Both the position numbers and the translations under genes were made by a program. From the NCBI RefSeq assembly GCF_014270105.1, contig NZ_JACNMF010000006.1:104086-168085 (forward strand): 64,000 nucleotides of DNA. Direction: 5' to 3'. This document shows positions 1 to 7,967 of this stretch, one piece after another. The notes under the pieces are model-generated. The model made no database searches. It was not told the DNA's origin and worked only from the letters and a program-made list of their open reading frames with translations. The stretch is from Hyunsoonleella aquatilis (GTDB taxonomy: Bacteria; Bacteroidota; Bacteroidia; Flavobacteriales; Flavobacteriaceae). Position 1 is the stretch's first letter, and each line of letters opens with the position of its first letter.

Positions 1-815
1 AGCAATTGGGCCGAGGTTACGATGCCTCTGCCTGGGTAGAAAAAACAGCGATTGAAATGGCGGATGCCCTAATTGCAGTTTCAGAAGAAACCAAAGAAGA
101 TGTGATTAAGCATTTTGATGTGGATGAAAGTAAAGTCAAAGTCATTTACAACGGGATCAACTTGCAACAGTACGTTCAAACTTCTGAGACCTCGACTTTA
201 GATGCCTACGGTGTTGATAAAAACAAGCCTTATGTGCTTTTCGTGGGGAGAATTACACGTCAAAAAGGGATTATTCATTTAGTAAATGCGATAAAATATA
301 TTGACCCAGACACGCAAATCGTACTTTGTGCCGGCGCTCCAGACACTAAGGAAATTGGGCAAGAAATGGAAGATGCGGTAAATGTGGTGAAAAAAACGAG
401 GGATAACGTTATTTGGATCGATAAAATGGTCACCAAAGATGAAATTATCCAATTGTATTCCCATGCCGATGTATTTTGTTGCCCATCCATTTATGAGCCT
501 TTTGGCATTATCAACATTGAAGCCATGGCCTGTAATACGGCTGTTGTAGCCAGTGCTGTAGGTGGCATAAAAGAAGTAGTCGTTCATGGTGAAACAGGTC
601 TGTTGATTCCGTTAGAACAGCAAAAAGTTGCGCCTTTTGAACCTATCGATCCGGACAAATTTGCACGGGACTTGGCTGATGGGGTTAATAAAGTCATCAA
701 TGACGAGGCCTTAAAAGCATCGATGGCCAAAAAAGGCAGGAAACGCGTGGAAGATTACTTTGATTGGATAGCGATTGCCAAACAAACAGCAGAACTATAT
801 AAATCATTGATTTAA
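1..815 (+). CDS. glgM: GT4-type glycogen/maltose-1-phosphate synthase, 5'-truncated by window edge
   Basis: This is the C-terminal 271 residues or so of a retaining glycosyltransferase. The frame is open to the window edge (a Gln codon at 3-5 precedes the TTG at 6), so the real start lies outside. Visible motifs are KVIYNGI, the nucleotide-sugar-domain signature VGRITRQKG, and the donor-site PSIYEPFGIINIEAMAC with its E-x7-E pattern. The sequence resembles the actinobacterial 'glycogen synthase, Corynebacterium family', which in mycobacteria (GlgM) makes maltose-1-phosphate from ADP-glucose and glucose-1-phosphate. It is the first visible gene of the glgC-glgE-mak-glgB cluster, 34 bp before glgC. 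The GlgM reading rather than plain GlgA is inferred from the glgE neighbour; either would use ADP-glucose in the cytoplasm. Confidence 0.85.
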   Translation, partial: QLGRGYDASAWVEKTAIEMADALIAVSEETKEDVIKHFDVDESKVKVIYNGINLQQYVQTSETSTLDAYGVDKNKPYVLFVGRITRQKGIIHLVNAIKYIDPDTQIVLCAGAPDTKEIGQEMEDAVNVVKKTRDNVIWIDKMVTKDEIIQLYSHADVFCCPSIYEPFGIINIEAMACNTAVVASAVGGIKEVVVHGETGLLIPLEQQKVAPFEPIDPDKFARDLADGVNKVINDEALKASMAKKGRKRVEDYFDWIAIAKQTAELYKSLI

Positions 816-849
816 ACTAAACATTCAACTAAATAAAAACAACTAAAAT

Positions 850-2118
850 ATGATTAACAATAAAGTTTTAGCCATTATATTAGGTGGCGGTCAGGGCTCC
901 AGATTGTATCCGTTAACCGAAAAACGTTCTAAACCGGCAGTTCCGATTGCAGGAAAATACAGGTTGGTGGACATCCCTATCTCAAATTGCATAAATGCTG
1001 ATATTAAACGCATTTTTGTTTTAACTCAATTTAACTCCGCAGGTTTAAATAAGCATGTTAAAAACACGTATCAGTTTAGTTTTTTTAGCAGTGCATTTGT
1101 AGATGTTTTGGCCGCTGAGCAAACACCGGAAAACAAAACATGGTTTCAAGGAACTGCCGATGCGGTAAGACAATGTATGCCACATTTTTTAGGTAATGAT
1201 TTTGAATACGCCCTAATTTTGTCTGGTGACCAATTGTATCAAATGGATTATGATAAAATGATTGAAGCCCATGAGGAGGCTGGCGCAGAAATTTCCATTG
1301 CAACAATTCCCGTTAATGCTAAGGACGCCACCGGTTTTGGGATCCTAAAGGCAGACAACGAAAATACTATTACCTCCTTTATTGAAAAGCCTGACGCCAG
1401 TTTATTGCCAGAATGGACATCAGAAGTAAGTGCCGACATGAAGGCTCAAGAGCGCCATTATTTGGCTTCAATGGGTATTTATATCTTCAATAAAGATTTA
1501 TTGGTTAAGTTAATGGAAAACAAGGACACGATGGACTTTGGCAAAGAAATCATTCCGCAGTCTATTGATTCGCACAAAACCTTAAGCTATCAATATGAAG
1601 GCTACTGGACTGACATAGGAACCGTAGAATCTTTTTTTGAAGCTAATTTAGGGCTAACCGATGCAATCCCTAAATTTGATCTTTACGACAATAACAGAAG
1701 GATTTACACGCATGCCAGAATGCTGCCCACCACAAAGATTGCCGGAACCGTTTTGGATGCCGCTGTTATCTCTGAAGGTTGTATTATAGCCGCTTCGAAA
1801 ATTGAAAAATCGGTTATTGGCATTCGGTCAAGGATAGGAAAAGAAACCACAGTCACTAATACTTATATGATGGGTAACGACTTTTACGAAACCCTTGAAG
1901 AAATGGAGGCTAATAACATAGAAATTCTAATGGGTATCGGTGAACGCTGCGTTATTAAAAATGCTATCTTAGATAAAAACTGCCGCATTGGGGATGACGT
2001 TAGGATTATCGGTGGCAAGCATCTTGAGGACATTGAAACAGATACCTACTGTATTAAGGACGGTGTTGTAGTTGTTAAAAAAGATGCAACAATTCCAAAA
2101 AATACAATCATAGAATAA
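850..2118 (+). CDS. glgC: Glucose-1-phosphate adenylyltransferase
   Basis: A 422-residue ADP-glucose pyrophosphorylase, the committed step that makes ADP-glucose from ATP and glucose-1-phosphate. The N-terminal nucleotidyltransferase domain opens with GGGQGSRLYPLTEKRSKPA, followed by RLVDIPISNC. The ILSGDQLYQMDY metal/nucleotide site and FIEKPD are also present. The C-terminal third (about residues 290-422) is a left-handed beta-helix of hexapeptide type, as in the E. coli enzyme, and the length is normal for the family. It lies between the glucan synthase and glgE in one transcriptional direction with no obvious promoter of its own. The ADP-glucose would feed the upstream GT4 enzyme. Confidence 0.95.
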   Translation: MINNKVLAIILGGGQGSRLYPLTEKRSKPAVPIAGKYRLVDIPISNCINADIKRIFVLTQFNSAGLNKHVKNTYQFSFFSSAFVDVLAAEQTPENKTWFQGTADAVRQCMPHFLGNDFEYALILSGDQLYQMDYDKMIEAHEEAGAEISIATIPVNAKDATGFGILKADNENTITSFIEKPDASLLPEWTSEVSADMKAQERHYLASMGIYIFNKDLLVKLMENKDTMDFGKEIIPQSIDSHKTLSYQYEGYWTDIGTVESFFEANLGLTDAIPKFDLYDNNRRIYTHARMLPTTKIAGTVLDAAVISEGCIIAASKIEKSVIGIRSRIGKETTVTNTYMMGNDFYETLEEMEANNIEILMGIGERCVIKNAILDKNCRIGDDVRIIGGKHLEDIETDTYCIKDGVVVVKKDATIPKNTIIE

Positions 2119-2158
2119 AAATTTTCAAATAACTTTTATATCACTATTGACCAAAACT

Positions 2159-4099
2159 ATGCAAGACCAAAGACGTGTTGTAATTGACCATATATCACCA
2201 AGTGTAAACTGTGGTGAGTTTTACATCAAAAGAGTTGTAAACGAAATTGTAAATGTTAGAGCACATATCCTAGCTGACGGCCACGATGTTTTAGGGGCGA
2301 CCATTTATTATAAGCACGAAAACGAGAAAAAGTGGCGCGAAACTAGAATGACCCTCGATTTCAACAATGAATGGCAGGGGGCTTTTACTGTCAAAAAACA
2401 GGGGTTTTACAGCTATAAAGTTGAAGCTTGGGTAGACTACGCTTTAAATTGGAGGCATGGGATCATCAGAAAAATTGATGACGGACAATATGTACGTTCC
2501 GAATTATTGGAAGGTGCCGATTATGTAAAAGACATCATCGACAAAGTAGCTTCTGCTGAAGATAAAGCATATCTAAAGGAATTACGGGCCATTTTCACCA
2601 ATGAAGACAAATACGGTGAAGCGTTGAATGAAGCAACTTCCGAAAGATTATATAAATTATTTTATGATAACCCTGTAAAACTTTTAGAAGCCACCTCAAA
2701 GGGGTATGATGCATATGTAGACAGGAAAAAAGCACGTTTTAGTACATGGTACGAATTCTTTCCGCGTTCGGCCTCCGAAAAGGAAGGGGTTCACGGTACT
2801 TTTAAAGACTGCGAACGCCTATTGCCCCGTATTAAGAACATGGGGTTTGATGTGGTATATCTGCCGCCAATTCACCCCATCGGAGAAGTTAACCGAAAAG
2901 GTAAAAACAATACAACCGATGCAAAACCAGATGATGTCGGCTCCACTTGGGGTGTGGGTTCTAAATATGGTGGACACAAGGATATCCATCCAAAACTGGG
3001 ATCTTTAGAGGATTTCAAATCCCTGGTCCAAAGAGCAAAGGACAACAATCTGGAAATAGCCATGGACTATGCCCTGCAAGCAGCACCCGATCATCCATGG
3101 GTGAAAGAACATCCTTCATGGTTTAAATGGCGACCTGATGGGACCGTTCAGTATGCGGAAAACCCGCCTAAAAAATATCAGGATATATTACCGATTTATT
3201 GGGAAACAGAAGATTATCAAAACCTATGGCACGAGTGTTTGGACATTTTGCTACATTGGATTGATTGCGGTATTGAAATTTTCAGGGTGGATAACCCGCA
3301 TACCAAGCCGTTTCACTTTTGGAATTGGATCATTACCCAAGTGAAATTGAAACATCCCAACGTTATCTTTTTGGCCGAAGCATTTACGGCTCCAAAAGTG
3401 ATGCAGCAATTGGCAAAACAAGGCTATACGCAATCTTATACTTATTTCACTTGGAGAAACACTAAACACGAATTGACCGAATATATTGAGGAATTGACCA
3501 AAACGGAATTGCGTGAGTATATGCAACCCAATTTTTGGCCAAATACTCCAGATATCAACCCGTTCCATTTGCAAAGTACAGGTGAATCCAAACATATGCA
3601 GCGCTATGCGTTGGCCGGGACCTTAAGTTCTTCTATTGGTATTTATGGACCTGTTTTTGAGTATATGCTATCTGATTCCCTTTTGGGAAAAGAGGAATAT
3701 TTAAATTCCGAAAAATTCCAAATAGCCCATTACGATTGGAACATTCAAAATAAATTGACCACGGTAATTGCCAAAATCAACTACATCAGGCACTTAAATG
3801 AAGCGTTGCAACAGACCAATAATATTAAATTCTGCTATGTAGATAACGATAATTTAATGGCCTACTACAAGTGGAACGATGCCAAAACCAACCACATTTT
3901 TGTGATTATTAGCCTAGATGCCCACAATTCTCAGCAGGGCACAGTGCAATTGCCTCTTCAAGAACTTGGTGTGCAGGCTGGTCATAATATCGAAATGCAC
4001 GATTTAATAACCGATAGCCGATACAACTGGCACAACGAATGGAATTTTGTAGAGCTTCACCCTACATTGCCATTCCATATATTTCAAATAAACAAGTAG
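2159..4099 (+). CDS. glgE: Alpha-1,4-glucan:maltose-1-phosphate maltosyltransferase (GH13_3)
   Basis: GlgE transfers maltosyl units from maltose-1-phosphate to the non-reducing end of alpha-1,4-glucans. The N-terminal part (1-about 190) matches the GlgE N/S beta-sandwich and helical insert. The GH13 barrel begins at STWYEFFPRS and has the GlgE-typical YLPPIHPIG and STWGVGSKYGGHKDIHP. The catalytic nucleophile is Asp about 378 (FRVDNPHTKP) and the acid/base is Glu about 407 (FLAEAFT). I chose ATG at 2159 (646 aa) over an in-frame TTG at 2147, because the family usually begins close to the RVVIDHI segment. It lies 40 bp after glgC and 3 bp before the maltokinase gene, so the operon encodes both supply routes for maltose-1-phosphate. 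Confidence 0.93.
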   Translation: MQDQRRVVIDHISPSVNCGEFYIKRVVNEIVNVRAHILADGHDVLGATIYYKHENEKKWRETRMTLDFNNEWQGAFTVKKQGFYSYKVEAWVDYALNWRHGIIRKIDDGQYVRSELLEGADYVKDIIDKVASAEDKAYLKELRAIFTNEDKYGEALNEATSERLYKLFYDNPVKLLEATSKGYDAYVDRKKARFSTWYEFFPRSASEKEGVHGTFKDCERLLPRIKNMGFDVVYLPPIHPIGEVNRKGKNNTTDAKPDDVGSTWGVGSKYGGHKDIHPKLGSLEDFKSLVQRAKDNNLEIAMDYALQAAPDHPWVKEHPSWFKWRPDGTVQYAENPPKKYQDILPIYWETEDYQNLWHECLDILLHWIDCGIEIFRVDNPHTKPFHFWNWIITQVKLKHPNVIFLAEAFTAPKVMQQLAKQGYTQSYTYFTWRNTKHELTEYIEELTKTELREYMQPNFWPNTPDINPFHLQSTGESKHMQRYALAGTLSSSIGIYGPVFEYMLSDSLLGKEEYLNSEKFQIAHYDWNIQNKLTTVIAKINYIRHLNEALQQTNNIKFCYVDNDNLMAYYKWNDAKTNHIFVIISLDAHNSQQGTVQLPLQELGVQAGHNIEMHDLITDSRYNWHNEWNFVELHPTLPFHIFQINK

Positions 4100-4102
4100 T
4101 AT

Positions 4103-5728
4103 ATGCTTGAAACCTCTTCGAAAGCAAAACTAAAACCTCCTTTGGTTTTTGATGTGGTCTGGGAACAACTTCTGGACGACACAAATTTCATATCGGTGTT
4201 TTTATCAGATGTTTTAGAAGGGTATATCCAACAACAACGCTGGTACGGGGGCAAGGCCAGTATGCTTAAATACATCGAACTTTCTGAATATTTTAGGATT
4301 CAGCAGAACGAAGAAGTCTATTATGGGTTAATTCTAGAGGTGAATTTTGTTGAAGCCTTTTACCAGCACTACTTCCTGCCAATTGCTTTTGTAACGGACG
4401 ATTCCTTTGCTGAAAAAGACAGGATACTGCCTATTTCTATCGGCGGTAAGGATGGGCATATCATTGATGCCATTAATCTTGAAGCCTTTAGAAAATTGGT
4501 TTTTGAACGCATTATGACTGCCGAACCAATCGACCGTACCAAAGTACAGTACCATAAAAGTGCACGTTTTCAGGATACAGCCTATAAAACCTCACGGTTT
4601 ATGGGCCTAGAGCAAAGCAACACCTCAATTATCTATAATGATACCTGTGTGTTAAAGTTCTTCAGAAGGATTTATGCTGATAAGAATCCTGATTACGAAA
4701 TGAGCCGATACCTTTCGGAAAAAAGGGAGTTTAAAAACACGCCACCTTATTTGGGAAGCATCAATATTTTAGATTCCGAGAAAGAACTAATTACCATTGG
4801 ACTCATGCAGGAAATGATTCCTAATGAAGGGGATGCATGGGATTACATGTTAAAAGAATTCAAAAGAATTTTTAAGGCGTTCGATGATAAAGGTATTAAT
4901 GCCTCGGCCATTCCTAAAACAAAGCCGTTTTTGAAGCTAGGGATAGAAGATCTCCCTGCAGTATTGATAGATTGGGTAGGCTTGGATGTTTTAAAAAAGG
5001 TGCAAACCTTGGCCAAGCGTACTGCCGAAATGCACATCGCACTCGGCTCAGAGTTTGAAGAAACTGCTTTTACGCCAACGCATTATAACGGAGATTATGA
5101 AGTTTGGCTGAAAAATCGCCTGTTGTATCAATTTCAAAACCGATTGAATACTGTTGAAAATAACCTGGATAAACTTGAAGGTTTAGCTAGAGACATGGCA
5201 CGAGAGTTTCTTGACAAGAAGAACCTTATTAGAAAACGTTTTGTGAATTTTGATTGGACACAATTGAAAGGTCAGCGCATTCGTATTCATGGAGATTACC
5301 ACCTTGGTCAAATTTTAGTTAAAGACAATGATTTTTACATTTTAGATTTTGAAGGTGAACCCGAAAGCACAATCAGGGACAGAAAGGTAAAACAACCCCC
5401 GTTAAAGGACGTAGCAGGCCTATTCCGAAGTTTTCATTATGCTATTTATACCACTATTTTCAACCACTTAAATAACCAAAAGAACAACGAAGCAATTTTT
5501 TCCGCTGGCGAAACCTTGTACGACTATATAATTGGATTATTTTTGGGCACCTACATTACAGATATAAGAGATGCTAACTTAAATATAGGCTACAGTCAGG
5601 AACGTATTTTTTTATTGAAATATGCCTTGCTGGAAAAGGCCGTTTACGAATTGGGTTATGAACTTAATTCGCGCCCGCAGTGGGCAATTATTCCCCTTAA
5701 GGGAATTTCTAATATTATAAATAACTAA
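4103..5728 (+). CDS. mak: Maltokinase (Mak/Pep2-like)
   Basis: A 541-residue phosphotransferase of the aminoglycoside-phosphotransferase-like fold that makes maltose-1-phosphate from maltose and ATP. Diagnostic features are QQRWYGGKA near residue 47 (start of the maltokinase N-terminal cap), the catalytic loop HGDYHLGQIL (Asp about 398, Gln about 404), and the metal-binding DFEGEPE (Asp about 415). In many bacteria the domain is fused to trehalose synthase TreS. Here it stands alone, and no treS is visible in the window (one could lie upstream). The ATG is 3 bp after the glgE stop and glgB follows 6 bp later, which implies tight co-expression. Maltose could come from TreS or from glucan breakdown. 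Confidence 0.9.
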   Translation: MLETSSKAKLKPPLVFDVVWEQLLDDTNFISVFLSDVLEGYIQQQRWYGGKASMLKYIELSEYFRIQQNEEVYYGLILEVNFVEAFYQHYFLPIAFVTDDSFAEKDRILPISIGGKDGHIIDAINLEAFRKLVFERIMTAEPIDRTKVQYHKSARFQDTAYKTSRFMGLEQSNTSIIYNDTCVLKFFRRIYADKNPDYEMSRYLSEKREFKNTPPYLGSINILDSEKELITIGLMQEMIPNEGDAWDYMLKEFKRIFKAFDDKGINASAIPKTKPFLKLGIEDLPAVLIDWVGLDVLKKVQTLAKRTAEMHIALGSEFEETAFTPTHYNGDYEVWLKNRLLYQFQNRLNTVENNLDKLEGLARDMAREFLDKKNLIRKRFVNFDWTQLKGQRIRIHGDYHLGQILVKDNDFYILDFEGEPESTIRDRKVKQPPLKDVAGLFRSFHYAIYTTIFNHLNNQKNNEAIFSAGETLYDYIIGLFLGTYITDIRDANLNIGYSQERIFLLKYALLEKAVYELGYELNSRPQWAIIPLKGISNIINN

Positions 5729-5734
5729 CAAACC

Positions 5735-7645
5735 ATGGCACACGTTAAACCGTACAGTTTATTTACAGAATTTGATATTAACCTGTTTAAGGCCGGGAAG
5801 CATTTTAGGCTCTATGAAAAATTTGGTTCCCACCTCGTTACCGTTGACGGTATTGATGGCGTTTATTTTGCGGTTTGGGCACCAAGCGCAAAACAAGTAT
5901 CTGTAATTGGCGATTTTAATTATTGGATGGAAGGCGAGCACCAATTGAACGTTCGCTGGGACTCCAGTGGTATCTGGGAAGGTTTTATTCCTCTTATTGG
6001 AAAAGGAGCTACTTATAAATATAAAATCCAAAGTCATAACAATGACATTAAAACGGAAAAAGCAGACCCTTACGCTAGACGATATGAGCACCCTCCCAGA
6101 ACTGCATCGATAGTATGGGATGATGATTATAAGTGGAAGGACAAAAACTGGATGAAAACCCGTAAAAAGAATAATGCAATTGATGCGCCCTATTCTGTTT
6201 ACGAGGTGCATTTGGGTTCTTGGAAAAGAAACATTGAAGAAGATCGTTTTATGTCCTATTTCGAGCTTGCAGATGATTTGGTAAAATATGTTCAGGACAT
6301 GAATTTTACCCATGTAGAATTAATGCCAATTATGGAATATCCTTATGACCCTTCATGGGGATACCAATTAACAGGATATTTTGCTCCAACCTCGCGTTTT
6401 GGTTATCCGGAAGAATTCAAATATTTGGTGGACAAATTACATCAGGCTGGTATTGGAATTATTTTGGATTGGGTGCCATCACATTTCCCTGAAGACGCGC
6501 ATGGGCTAGGTTTCTTCGATGGATCTCATTTATACGAACATCCGGATAAACGCAAAGGCTACCATCAAGATTGGAAGAGTTTAATTTTTAATTACGAGCG
6601 TAATGAAGTGCGTTCTTTCCTTATTAGTAATGCTATTTTCTGGCTGGATCAGTACCATGCCGACGGTTTAAGAGTTGATGCCGTTGCATCGATGTTGTTT
6701 TTGGATTACTCCAGAGAAGATGGCGAATGGGAACCCAATATTTACGGCGGACGCGAAAATCTTGCAGTGATCGACTTCCTAAAGCAATTGAATGAAGAAG
6801 TATATGCCTCTTTCCCCGATGTACAGACAATTGCGGAAGAATCCACAGCTTTCCCAATGGTTTCTAAACCCACATTTTTAGGAGGACTTGGATTTGGCAT
6901 GAAATGGATGATGGGATGGATGCACGACACTTTGGAATATTTCGCAAAAGATCCAGTGTACAGAAAGTACCATCATAATGAAATCACTTTCAGTTTGGCC
7001 TATGCATTCACCGAGAATTTTATGTTGCCATTATCGCACGATGAGGTGGTGTATGGCAAAAACTCTATTTTAGGCAGAATGCCAGGCGACGAGTGGCAAC
7101 GTTTTGCCAACCTAAGATTGCTTTATGGCTACATGTTCACGCACCCCGGCACCAAATTATTGTTCATGGGAGGCGAATTCGGTCAATACAACGAATGGGA
7201 TTTCCAAGAAAGTTTAGATTGGAACCTGTTGGATTTCAAACCGCATCAAGATGTTCAAAATTATTTTAAGAACTTGAACAAGCTATACAAATCCACACCA
7301 GCGCTCTATGAAAAAGGATTTAGCCATGAAGGGTTTGAATGGATCAGTTATGACGACTATGAGAACTGTGTGATTTCATATATCCGAAAAGGCTATAAAG
7401 AAGAGGAAAACGTGGTTGTGGTTTGTAATTTAACCCCAGCAGTTAGGAAAAACTACAAGATTGGGGTGCCTTCCAAAGGAAAGCTGAAGGAAGTTTTTAA
7501 CAGTGATGCCAAAGAATTTGGTGGTAGCGGTATTTCAAATTCAAGGCAAATCACTATTAAAAAAGATGCCTGGAATGGAAAGGACTATTCTGCTGAAATT
7601 ACCTTGCCACCTCTGGCGATAACCGTGTTTGAGTTTAAGTCGTAA
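5735..7645 (+). CDS. glgB: 1,4-alpha-glucan branching enzyme (GH13)
   Basis: A 636-residue branching enzyme that introduces alpha-1,6 branches into the linear glucan made by GlgE or the glucan synthase. It has an N-terminal CBM48 domain (VWAPSAKQVSVIGDFNYW), then the GH13 barrel with YEVHLGSWK, MPIMEYPYDPSWGYQ and DWVPSHFPEDAHG. The nucleophile is Asp about 315 (GLRVDAVASM), the acid/base Glu about 368 (TIAEESTAFP), and the transition-state residues sit in LPLSHDEV. The length fits GlgB lacking the extra N1 module. It is the last gene of the cluster, and a strong hairpin-plus-T-run follows at 7663-7709. No frame damage is seen. Confidence 0.95.
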   Translation: MAHVKPYSLFTEFDINLFKAGKHFRLYEKFGSHLVTVDGIDGVYFAVWAPSAKQVSVIGDFNYWMEGEHQLNVRWDSSGIWEGFIPLIGKGATYKYKIQSHNNDIKTEKADPYARRYEHPPRTASIVWDDDYKWKDKNWMKTRKKNNAIDAPYSVYEVHLGSWKRNIEEDRFMSYFELADDLVKYVQDMNFTHVELMPIMEYPYDPSWGYQLTGYFAPTSRFGYPEEFKYLVDKLHQAGIGIILDWVPSHFPEDAHGLGFFDGSHLYEHPDKRKGYHQDWKSLIFNYERNEVRSFLISNAIFWLDQYHADGLRVDAVASMLFLDYSREDGEWEPNIYGGRENLAVIDFLKQLNEEVYASFPDVQTIAEESTAFPMVSKPTFLGGLGFGMKWMMGWMHDTLEYFAKDPVYRKYHHNEITFSLAYAFTENFMLPLSHDEVVYGKNSILGRMPGDEWQRFANLRLLYGYMFTHPGTKLLFMGGEFGQYNEWDFQESLDWNLLDFKPHQDVQNYFKNLNKLYKSTPALYEKGFSHEGFEWISYDDYENCVISYIRKGYKEEENVVVVCNLTPAVRKNYKIGVPSKGKLKEVFNSDAKEFGGSGISNSRQITIKKDAWNGKDYSAEITLPPLAITVFEFKS

Positions 7646-7662
7646 AACAAGTAAAAAATAAG

Positions 7663-7709
7663 CTCAAAAATTTCCCAAATGAACATAATTAGGGGGATTT
7701 TTGAGTTTT
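7663..7709 (+). terminator. Rho-independent terminator after glgB
   Basis: A 14-bp inverted repeat (arms 7663-7676 and 7692-7705, two G-U pairs) is followed by a T-rich run, 18 bp after the glgB stop. It should end the glucan operon transcript. Confidence 0.65.
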
Positions 7710-7967
7710 CATTTGGAATTGTATCCTTCGGTAGTCTTAACTCGTTTAATGCCAAACCTTTTGACAAATATTTGGGCGTTTTGTCGTTTTTGGCTTCCGC
7801 TCAAAGTTATTGAATTCCCGTTGTTTCGTCCTTTCTTTAAAAATCATTAATTATACCCCCTTTAAATTGTATTTTATCCAACTAATTAACTGTTTTTTTG
7901 ATAAAAAGAAACAATACAAGCATTTAAAATTTAGTACTTTCGTGGATTAATATTAATACCATTTTAC
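7710..7967 (+). promoter_or_regulatory. Leader/promoter region of the GH31 gene
   Basis: Non-coding AT-rich DNA between the glgB terminator and the GH31 gene. TACTTTCG at 7935-7942 matches the Bacteroidota -7 box TAnnTTTG at 7 of 8 positions and lies 25 bp before the ATG. No -33 TTG was found at the usual spacing. Nothing else was recognised in this stretch. Confidence 0.4.

Noticed and set aside
5759..6313. 184-codon minus-strand frame inside glgB
   Set aside because: Lies fully antisense to a clear glgB coding region and has no recognisable domain or ribosome-binding context.
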